Shown here: positions 14,957 to 21,355 of the stretch, piece by piece
How positions within the stretch are numbered: the stretch's first letter is position 1
Layout of the letters: each line of letters begins with the position of its first letter
Source: CAYSEW01 sp964430245
Lineage (GTDB): Bacteria > Bacteroidota > Bacteroidia > Flavobacteriales_D > Parvicellaceae
Assembly: GCA_964430245.1 (NCBI GenBank)
Contig: CAYSEW010000039.1
Span: 1 to 21,355, forward strand
Reading direction: 5' to 3'
DNA length: 21,355 nt
Translations under genes and position numbers: made by a program
The notes under the pieces: generated by a model
Database searches by the model: none
The model's input: only the letters and a program-made list of their open reading frames with translations
What the model was told of the DNA's origin: nothing

Positions 14957-17836
14957 GATGATCAAAATATATCTGGATCTGGTTTTGATATAGCTACTAA
15001 CAACCTAACTATTGGAATAGAATCTGGAACAGCTGAAACAATTGGACTAGCTAGCCTTGATGAATCTGTAACAGCTGGAACAGGTATTTCAGTTACTGAA
15101 GCAAATGGGGAATATACAGTAGAGAATATTGGTGACACTGACGCTTCTGATGACATTACTAATTCAACAGCTGCAGGTGGTGATTTATCTGGCACTTATC
15201 CGAATCCTACTGTAGTACATATTCAAGGAACGCCTGTTGATGCTACCACTCCGACAGGAAGTCAAATTTTAGTATATGATGCTGCCATGGGAAGCTGGGT
15301 TCCAACTGATAGAAACCCAGATAATGATTGGACAATTAATGGTACAGACATGTACAGTGCTGTTTCGGGTAAAGTAGGTATAGGAACAAGTACTCCGGTT
15401 AAACTTTTTCATGTGGATGGTGGTAGTCTTAATTCTGACGTAGCACTTTTTGAGAGCTCAGACGATTACACTGTTGTTAGTGTAAATTCCAATACAAGTA
15501 GTAATAATGGTGGTGGATTTTATTTTTCTCAATATAATGATGAAGATGTTGCCTATTTTGGTGGTCAACGTCTATCATCTGGAGATACTACTGCATTGAT
15601 GGGTGTTGGAGCGCCCACAGGTGGAATTATTTCAAATCCTGAACTAAACTTGCAAAAATCCAATACTTATCAAAGATTAAATCTTCAGGTTTTTGGTTCA
15701 GCTTCGAATCCAAAGGAGTTTTCAATGAAATATACTAATAGTTCTAATTCAAGTGAATCATTTTTAATTTCTGATACTATTTATTTTAGAGGAGGTCCCA
15801 ATTTTTCTGATCCAACAGAATTTTTTGTATCTGGTAAAACAACTTCAGATAATATAATAGCCTACAATGGCTTTAGATATGAAAATGCTCCCAATAGTGG
15901 ATATATACTACAATCGGACAATGTTGGAAATGCAACTTGGGTTGATCCTACCACTATTTCTGCTGCAGATGATGGTGATTGGAACACTAGTGGAGTTGGG
16001 GTAATTTACAATGTTAATGACAATGTTGGAATTGGAACTAATTTACCAAATTACCCATTAGAGATTAACACTTCTTCGAATGACAGGGCATTATATATAA
16101 TTAACTCAACCAATTCCAATTCTGGTTTTGGTAAATTTGGTATCTACTCGAATACTTCTGGTGGTGGATCAGGTGATAATATTGGTGGATGGTTTGATGC
16201 ATCTGGCTCAGGAACAGGTATAAATTATGGAGTTAGCGGTCAAGCTTTAGGTACAGCAGGTGAAAACAGGGCTATTTATGGAAATGCTGCTAGTGGAACT
16301 ACTAATTGGGCTGGTTATTTTGATTTTGGTAATGTTCATATTAAAAATAATATAGGTGTTGGAACTACTACCCTAAATTTATCAGGCAACACAAGATCAT
16401 TAACAATATCTGCATCTGACACATATCAATCTGGAAAAATAGCTTCCCTTGAACTAAAAGGGTCTGATGGAACATCTAATGGAACCACTAATACAATTAA
16501 CTTTTATCATCAATTTACAACAGGAGTTGCATATGAAGTTGCTAAAATTGAAACAAAAAGATCGGGTGCTCTATATGAAGGGCAGCTTTTATTTTATACT
16601 GCTGATTCAATTAATTCATTAATTGAAAATATGCGTATAGATGAAAATGGAAATGTAGGTATTGGCACAAGTTCACCTTCAGAAAAACTAGATGTAGTTG
16701 GTAATGTAGAAGGTTATTATTTTAAAGGAGATGTATTAAATGATAAAGGAACTGCTCAACCTTTAAGATTATATGGAAATGGTACTGTGCTTTTTGGTTC
16801 AGATAATAATAATGACGGCACAGGAGGTTTTACTTGGTACAACAATGGAGAAGCTGGTGCTAATATAGTTATGACGCTTTCAGAGGTTGGTAACTTAGGG
16901 ATTGGTAATTCAAATCCTGGAAGTAGATTGGACATTGCAAGTTCTGGTAGTACATCAGCATCTTCATCATTAAATATTACCAACACTGCAGGTAATAATA
17001 TTTTCCATGTTAGAGACGATGGTTTTGTTGGAATTAACCAAACCACTCCTATTGGTGCTGCAAATTTTGTAGTTAATGATTATGACAATTCAAGCTGGGG
17101 AGGTATGTATACTAATGTAAATAACGCATCAGGAAAACCATTTTATGGATATGCTATAAATGGAACAAATGTTACTTATTCCTATATAGATGGAACAGAC
17201 GGCAACAAATTAAAATGGTATTATGGTGGTGACAGAATTACTTTAACTAGTGCTGGTGACCTTGGAATTGGAAATACAAGCCCTACTTACAGATTACATG
17301 TAAGTGAAGCTACTAATGGATATGTTGCAAATATTGAGAATACATTAGGAGATGATGGTTTGAGAATTGAGATACCAACTGTAACACCACCAACTAGTGC
17401 TTTTTGGATTGGATGTTACGCTAATGGTAGTTTAGACGGTGGTATAAGAGGGAATGGTTCTGGAGGTGCAAGTTTATATTCCGCTTCAGATAGAAGATTA
17501 AAACAAAATATAATTGATTTTCCTAATCCACTTGATCTTTTAAGTAAAATAAAAGCTAGACAATATGAAATGATACAAAGTCCCGGTATTAAAACTTATG
17601 GTTTTATTGCTCAAGAACTTTTTGAAGTATTTCCTTTAGCTGTTGCAGTTCCTGAAAATGAAGATGATATTTTCATGGTTGATTATTCGGCTTTAACTCC
17701 ATTATTAGTCGGTGCTACAAATGAGTTACATGAAAAAATGAATTCACAAAAATTAGAATTGGAAAAATTAAAAGCAGAAAATCAAGAATTAAAAGATGAA
17801 CTGCAATTAATAAAAAATAAATTAGGTATAAAATAA
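14957..17836 (+). CDS. secreted fibre protein, C-terminal part ending in peptidase S74 chaperone domain
   Basis: The remaining 959 residues of the gene begun at 14289; the frame is open right from the gap edge. It starts with a linker containing GGDLSGTYPNPTV, a hallmark of S74-type fibres, then seven [V/L]GIG-type modules. The last 116 residues are the S74 intramolecular chaperone of endosialidase and phage tail-fibre type. The autocleavage motif SDRRLK (Ser codon 17486-17488, Lys codon 17501-17503) has the Ser/Lys pair five residues apart. It is followed by YGFIAQEL, VDYSALTPLL and a leucine-zipper-like coiled coil. By family analogy the domain trimerises the fibre and cuts itself off. The host gene has a Sec signal and no phage neighbours, so a bacterial surface fibre is inferred. 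The next gene starts 19 bases later. Confidence 0.87.
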   Translation, partial: DDQNISGSGFDIATNNLTIGIESGTAETIGLASLDESVTAGTGISVTEANGEYTVENIGDTDASDDITNSTAAGGDLSGTYPNPTVVHIQGTPVDATTPTGSQILVYDAAMGSWVPTDRNPDNDWTINGTDMYSAVSGKVGIGTSTPVKLFHVDGGSLNSDVALFESSDDYTVVSVNSNTSSNNGGGFYFSQYNDEDVAYFGGQRLSSGDTTALMGVGAPTGGIISNPELNLQKSNTYQRLNLQVFGSASNPKEFSMKYTNSSNSSESFLISDTIYFRGGPNFSDPTEFFVSGKTTSDNIIAYNGFRYENAPNSGYILQSDNVGNATWVDPTTISAADDGDWNTSGVGVIYNVNDNVGIGTNLPNYPLEINTSSNDRALYIINSTNSNSGFGKFGIYSNTSGGGSGDNIGGWFDASGSGTGINYGVSGQALGTAGENRAIYGNAASGTTNWAGYFDFGNVHIKNNIGVGTTTLNLSGNTRSLTISASDTYQSGKIASLELKGSDGTSNGTTNTINFYHQFTTGVAYEVAKIETKRSGALYEGQLLFYTADSINSLIENMRIDENGNVGIGTSSPSEKLDVVGNVEGYYFKGDVLNDKGTAQPLRLYGNGTVLFGSDNNNDGTGGFTWYNNGEAGANIVMTLSEVGNLGIGNSNPGSRLDIASSGSTSASSSLNITNTAGNNIFHVRDDGFVGINQTTPIGAANFVVNDYDNSSWGGMYTNVNNASGKPFYGYAINGTNVTYSYIDGTDGNKLKWYYGGDRITLTSAGDLGIGNTSPTYRLHVSEATNGYVANIENTLGDDGLRIEIPTVTPPTSAFWIGCYANGSLDGGIRGNGSGGASLYSASDRRLKQNIIDFPNPLDLLSKIKARQYEMIQSPGIKTYGFIAQELFEVFPLAVAVPENEDDIFMVDYSALTPLLVGATNELHEKMNSQKLELEKLKAENQELKDELQLIKNKLGIK
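15374..17300 (+). repeat. seven degenerate VGIG-module repeats in the S74 fibre
   Basis: The protein motif [V/L]GIG-xxx-P-xxx-L-x-[V/I] recurs with starts at 15374, 16025, 16352, 16655, 16895, 17027 and 17261; the third and sixth are the most degenerate. Spacing is irregular (132-651 bases), so these mark successive domains rather than a strict tandem array. Two further copies occur in the paralogue, at 19144 and about 19417. Confidence 0.75.
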
Positions 17837-17855
17837 ATATTTATATTTTTACACT

Positions 17856-18368
17856 ATGTCAATAAGACAAACATTAATATTATTTATCATTTCATTTGGA
17901 TCATTTGGTCTTAATGCCCAATCAATTAGTTTATCCAGGCAAGTAATAGGATCTTATGGATCCTCTCATACTTTAACCAATATGGTAATCATGGACAATG
18001 TTGGCGAAGTAGCAATAACTACAGAATCATCTAGTAATTTAGTGCTTACTCAAGGGTTTGAACAACCCTCCTACTCTATAGTTTTTGAAAATCCGTTTGA
18101 TCCACCCAATGCTTTTAGTCCTGATGAAGATGGCACTAATGATAATTGGATTCTTCCATTGAATAGCGATATTGGTCAAAACAAGGTGATCATATTTAAT
18201 CGTTGGGGAGACATACTAAAGGAATTTGAAAATTATAACAACCTTGATGTTGTTTGGAATGGTACCGATAGCAACAATAATCAAGTTGTTTCAGGCACCT
18301 ATTTTTACATAGTTGAATTTCCTCTTTCAGGTCATTCAAAAAGTGGTTGGGTACAAGTGGTTAGATAA
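17856..18368 (+). CDS. small secreted protein with T9SS type B (CHU_C) sorting domain
   Basis: A 170-residue protein exported first by Sec (signal peptide ending near NAQ, residue 22) and then by the type IX secretion system. Residues about 23-75 form a short beta domain: SLSRQVIGSYGSSHTL, then DNVGEVAI and LVLTQGFEQP, a module often found in gliding-associated proteins. Residues 85-170 are the type B sorting domain: NAFSPDEDGTNDNW, then VIIFNRWGDILKEF, VVWNGTD, and GTYFYIVEF with a closing basic strand. There is almost no cargo other than these two parts. It begins 19 bases after the S74 fibre gene, so the two are probably cotranscribed. A role as anchor or adaptor for the fibre is a guess from position only. 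Confidence 0.88.
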   Translation: MSIRQTLILFIISFGSFGLNAQSISLSRQVIGSYGSSHTLTNMVIMDNVGEVAITTESSSNLVLTQGFEQPSYSIVFENPFDPPNAFSPDEDGTNDNWILPLNSDIGQNKVIIFNRWGDILKEFENYNNLDVVWNGTDSNNNQVVSGTYFYIVEFPLSGHSKSGWVQVVR

Positions 18369-18406
18369 TTCACAATCAAAAGTTTTTTATTTAAATAAAG
18401 GTTATT

Positions 18407-18413
18407 TAATTTG
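18407..18413 (+). promoter_or_regulatory. possible -7 element of the second fibre-like gene
   Basis: TAATTTG lies 22 bases before the ATG at 18436. It is one base short of TAnnTTTG. A six-base inverted repeat, GTAGTT (18414-18419) and AACTAC (18426-18431), sits between it and the start codon. No -33 TTG is seen. Confidence 0.25.
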
Positions 18414-18435
18414 GTAGTTCTATTAAACTACTAAA

Positions 18436-20913
18436 ATGAAAAAACTTTTTTTCTCTACCCTCCTCCTGACCTTAATATCCAATTTATTTTACACCCAGTC
18501 AGCACCCCAACTAATTAATTATCAAGCAATTGCACATGATAATGCTGGAACTCCTCTAGTTAATAAAAGTATTACTGTTCGTATTGGAATCATTTCTGAT
18601 GCGATTAATGGTCCCCTTGAATGGGAAGAAGATCATTTACTCACTACAAATGACTATGGATTATTTACACTAAAAATAGGCAATGGAACATCGTCTAATG
18701 CTGGTAACCAATCTTCATTTTCAACTATTTCATGGAAAAACCACACTCATTTTTTAAATGTTCAGGTAGATGAAGGATTTGGATTTGAAGACCTTGGAAC
18801 TCAACAATTAGTATCTGTTCCCTATGCACTTTTTGCCAAAGAAGCTGAGACTGTTACTGACCCAACCACTTCTAACTTAATAGATAATGGAAATGGGTCA
18901 TTTACCTATTTTAATGAAGCTGGTCTAATGACTACTTTCAATGCTAATATAAATGATGCCGATGCTGACCCTGCTAATGAGCTCATCACTAGTACCAATT
19001 TAAACAATGCCAGCATAGAAATTACAGAAGGTACTATTACTCATTCTATTGATTTAAACCCATTGTTAGGATCTACAAATAACAGTTTTTGGATTGATAC
19101 TACAATTTTAGGAAATAGTATAATTTATAATACTGATGATAGAGTTGGAATAGGAACCTATTCGCCATCAGCACAATTACAAGTTGAAACAAACAATTTA
19201 TTTAGAGCCGCTCAATTTATTCAAAATTATTCTTCTTCATCAGACAAATATGGAATTTATTCATTGGCTGGAGCTGGTGGTTCAGGCGAAAATATAGGAG
19301 TTCAGGGAGAAGCTACTTTTGCAACTACAAATAAAGCTATTGTAGGTAGAGCATTTGGCGGAACCAGTAATTGGGCTGGTTTTTTTGAAGATGGAAATGT
19401 ATATATTCAGAATAATTTAGCAATAGGCAATACGAATCCATCTGAAAAACTACATATCACAAATGGATCTATAAGAATTGACGATGGTTCTAATCCATAT
19501 ACTTTACCGTCTTCTGACGGAACTGCTAATCAATTATTAAAAACTGATGGATCTGGTAATTTATCATGGCAAACTCCTGCAGTTTCTGCTTCTGGATGGG
19601 AGTTATCTGGAAATGGTGGCACAACTAATGGAACTAATTTTATAGGAACTACAGATGCGCAAGATTTTGATATTAGAACTAATAATGTAATTAGAACCAG
19701 GATTACGCAAAAAGGACAAATTGAAACCCTTAATACTGGTTCTTCTGTTTTTATTGGAGAAAATGCGGGAGAAGATGATGATCTAAGTAATAATGCAAGT
19801 GTTTTCATTGGTTATAATGCAGGAAAATCAAATATTGACGGTATTTATAATACTTCTATTGGATGGGGTAGCATGGAGAATGGAGTAAGTTCTATCAACA
19901 ATGTTGCAGTAGGTGCAGATGTACTTAGTTTTAATGAAGGAAATGGTAATACAGGATTAGGTGCTTTTTCAATGGATGCTAATACAACAGGTAATCAAAA
20001 TACTGCTGCAGGATTTAATTCTCTTTCATCTAATCAAAGTGGTGTTTATAACACAGCATTCGGGGCATCTGCCTTAGCTCAAAACACAACATCTTCTTAT
20101 AATACAGCTATTGGTACATCTTCACTTTATAATAACATTATTGGGGCTAATAACACAGTTGTTGGCTATAGTGCAATGCTTTCTAATACTGCAGGTAGTT
20201 ATAATACCATAATGGGGTATCAATCTGGTTATAACTCTACTGGTTCCTACAATGTTTTTCTGGGATATCAAGCTGGATTTAATGAAACTGGAAATAATCT
20301 GTTATACATTGATAATAGTGGTACAAGTAATCCGTTGATCTATGGAGATTTTTCTAATGACTTACTTAGAATAAATGGCACATTAAACATTGACAACCAA
20401 TATACATTACCTAATTCAGACGGAACAGCTGATCAAGTTATGTCCACTGATGGATCTGGAAATGCTAGCTGGAATTATGCTTTATCTCCTACAAAAGATG
20501 GATATATTGGAATAATAACAGTAATTGATGGTTCAAATAATGAATATTATAATTCAAATTTAATCAATTTTACACCTCAAGTATCTGGCGAAATAAATTT
20601 AGTAATTTCAGGATCTGCTAATAGAACTGTTGCTTCTTCTCATCAAATCAATGTTGGTGTAAAAACAACTACAATTAATAGCTCTCCAGTTTCAGGAACT
20701 ACATTTGATAGATTAATCACCTTGGGAGATGCAGTTGGTATTACTGGAGGTGGTTATGGTGATATTCCTTTTACAATTATCCATACATTTAGTGTTAATG
20801 CAAATACCACTTATTACGTATGGATTGGAGGACGTGATTTAAATTCTAGTCAAGATGTTAATTTAAGAAATATAATGGCTATTGGAACTTTAAATACAAC
20901 TAATGGTCTATAA
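18436..20913 (+). CDS. secreted fibre-like protein with YadA-head-like repeats
   Basis: An 825-residue secreted protein with a signal peptide ending near FYTQ (residue about 21). Residues about 26-137 repeat the INYQA...VPYA domain of the gene at 14289, again followed by a DADADP linker. The middle has two VGIG modules, a 31-residue block shared with the first fibre, and a TLPSSDGTANQLLKTDGSGN unit. A second, diverged copy of that unit lies near residue 657. Residues 437-621 are about eleven short glycine-rich repeats of the YadA-head type. The last 142 residues (684-825) form a beta-rich domain I do not recognise, possibly a jelly-roll. There is no S74 domain and no T9SS sorting signal. It follows the T9SS gene by 67 bases on the same strand. 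Confidence 0.85.
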   Translation: MKKLFFSTLLLTLISNLFYTQSAPQLINYQAIAHDNAGTPLVNKSITVRIGIISDAINGPLEWEEDHLLTTNDYGLFTLKIGNGTSSNAGNQSSFSTISWKNHTHFLNVQVDEGFGFEDLGTQQLVSVPYALFAKEAETVTDPTTSNLIDNGNGSFTYFNEAGLMTTFNANINDADADPANELITSTNLNNASIEITEGTITHSIDLNPLLGSTNNSFWIDTTILGNSIIYNTDDRVGIGTYSPSAQLQVETNNLFRAAQFIQNYSSSSDKYGIYSLAGAGGSGENIGVQGEATFATTNKAIVGRAFGGTSNWAGFFEDGNVYIQNNLAIGNTNPSEKLHITNGSIRIDDGSNPYTLPSSDGTANQLLKTDGSGNLSWQTPAVSASGWELSGNGGTTNGTNFIGTTDAQDFDIRTNNVIRTRITQKGQIETLNTGSSVFIGENAGEDDDLSNNASVFIGYNAGKSNIDGIYNTSIGWGSMENGVSSINNVAVGADVLSFNEGNGNTGLGAFSMDANTTGNQNTAAGFNSLSSNQSGVYNTAFGASALAQNTTSSYNTAIGTSSLYNNIIGANNTVVGYSAMLSNTAGSYNTIMGYQSGYNSTGSYNVFLGYQAGFNETGNNLLYIDNSGTSNPLIYGDFSNDLLRINGTLNIDNQYTLPNSDGTADQVMSTDGSGNASWNYALSPTKDGYIGIITVIDGSNNEYYNSNLINFTPQVSGEINLVISGSANRTVASSHQINVGVKTTTINSSPVSGTTFDRLITLGDAVGITGGGYGDIPFTIIHTFSVNANTTYYVWIGGRDLNSSQDVNLRNIMAIGTLNTTNGL
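19744..20298 (+). repeat. about eleven 15-18-residue YadA-head-like repeats
   Basis: Tandem protein repeats of the form [S/T]-x-x-G-x-x-[S/A]-[L/M/G]-...-N, for example TAFGASALAQNTTSSYN, TAIGTSSLYNNIIGANN and TVVGYSAMLSNTAGSYN. The pattern matches left-handed beta-roll heads of trimeric adhesins, where one turn is about 14-17 residues. The DNA copies are diverged, so the array is old rather than recently amplified. Confidence 0.8.
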
Positions 20914-20973
20914 ATTTTTTTATGTGAATTAAGGAATTTTGTAACAGTTTTCTTCATTAAATTATATTATTAG

Positions 20974-20980
20974 TAATTTG
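20974..20980 (+). promoter_or_regulatory. possible -7 element of the third fibre-like gene
   Basis: TAATTTG lies 19 bases before the ATG at 21000, the same heptamer and nearly the same spacing as before the gene at 18436. It is one base short of the TAnnTTTG consensus. No -33 TTG is seen. Confidence 0.25.
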
Positions 20981-20999
20981 CACTTATAATATATTATAT

Positions 21000-21355
21000 A
21001 TGAATATTCATAGTTTCTTTTTCGCATTTATTTACCTGTTTATATTTCAAATAATTTTCACACAAACATCACCTCAGTTCTTCAACTACCAAGCAGTAGC
21101 TCATGATAACAATGGGAATGTTCTTCAAGATCAGTCACTCGATGTAAATATTACTATTATATCTGATTCAGCAACTGGACCTAACGCCTACGAGGAAACT
21201 CATAGCTCTATTATGACCAATAGCTATGGTCTTTTTGTCTTAAAAATTGGAGAAGGAACAGTAAATAGTGGAACTTTTTCAAATATTAATTGGAAGTCCA
21301 AAAAACATTATCTAAAAATTCAAATAGATGCTGGAAATGGATATGAATTTTTAGG
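21000..21355 (+). CDS. third secreted INYQA-domain protein (3' end beyond the window)
   Basis: An open frame of 118 codons from ATG at 21000 to the window edge. It begins with a hydrophobic signal peptide rich in Phe and Ile, ending near IFTQ. It continues with FFNYQAVAHDNNGNVL, a TNSYGLFVLKIGEG segment and NWKSKKHYLKIQIDAGNGYEF. This is the same N-terminal domain as in the genes at 14289 and 18436, so the window holds at least three paralogues in a row. What the C-terminal part carries is not visible. Confidence 0.87.
   Translation, partial: MNIHSFFFAFIYLFIFQIIFTQTSPQFFNYQAVAHDNNGNVLQDQSLDVNITIISDSATGPNAYEETHSSIMTNSYGLFVLKIGEGTVNSGTFSNINWKSKKHYLKIQIDAGNGYEFL

Noticed and set aside
14289..17836. 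Frameshift or pseudogene in the S74 fibre because the two halves are out of phase
   Set aside because: The phase difference depends only on the arbitrary 100 N; both halves are open up to the gap edges and fit one protein architecture.
18386..18399. Palindrome TTTATTTAAATAAA after the T9SS gene as a terminator
   Set aside because: It has no loop, no G:C pair and no following T-run; such AT palindromes are expected by chance at this base composition.
19744..20298. Recent tandem-repeat expansion (phase-variable) in the second fibre gene
   Set aside because: The repeats are similar in protein but diverged in DNA, so slippage or recent amplification is not supported.
14289..20913. Prophage tail-fibre region
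   Set aside because: The proteins carry Sec signal peptides and a Bacteroidota-type N-terminal domain, and no capsid, portal, terminase, integrase or lysis gene is present.

Overview
The window is a low-G+C stretch of a Bacteroidota chromosome, most likely from a marine or aquatic Flavobacteriales-type organism. The basis is the gene families: a T9SS type B sorting domain, a long-form NusB, DUF1573, DUF3276, DUF5683, UPF0173, leucine dehydrogenase and 'INYQA...VPYA' secreted proteins. Ribosome binding sites are A-rich rather than Shine-Dalgarno, and several promoter -7 elements fit or approach TAnnTTTG. Two runs of exactly 100 N (9499-9598 and 14857-14956) are placeholder assembly gaps of unknown true length, so this is a draft scaffold. 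The species cannot be named from the sequence.

Layout. 47-3387 (+): an SpmA/SpmB fusion with an extra C-terminal domain, a small STAS/SEC14-like protein, a lipoprotein with a fibronectin-like and a FISUMP domain, and a dual CDGSH iron-sulfur protein. 3384-6796 (-): a tight five-gene operon read leucine dehydrogenase, nusB, DUF1573 lipoprotein, yajC, coaE. 6797-6927: a divergent promoter region with a TAnnTTTG box facing each way. 6928-9230 (+): an MdlB/MsbA-type ABC exporter and a PUR-type DUF3276 nucleic-acid-binding protein. 9232-9498 (-): the C-terminal half of an FMN reductase cut by the first gap. 9714-12624 (+): a UPF0173 metal hydrolase, parA, parB and DUF5683, very tightly packed. 12698-14191 (+): a flavoprotein of the dihydrolipoamide dehydrogenase fold without its redox cysteines. 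14289-21355 (+): three consecutive secreted proteins sharing one N-terminal domain, with a small T9SS type B cargo protein between the first and second.

How it fits together. Most of 47-12624 is housekeeping: CoA synthesis, Sec translocation, antitermination, branched-chain amino-acid metabolism, chromosome segregation and export. The accessory part is 12698 to the end. The last 7 kb looks like a modular surface-fibre locus. The first large protein ends in a peptidase S74 intramolecular chaperone with its Ser/Lys pair intact. The second carries about eleven YadA-head-like repeats and an unassigned C-terminal domain. The third runs off the window. The small T9SS protein 19 bases after the first may be its surface partner (inference).

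The observation most worth follow-up is the flavoprotein at 12698. It keeps both dinucleotide-binding folds and the catalytic His-Glu pair, lacks both active-site cysteines, and carries a CxxC in its C-terminal tail. No RNA gene, CRISPR array, insertion sequence or parS site was recognised.
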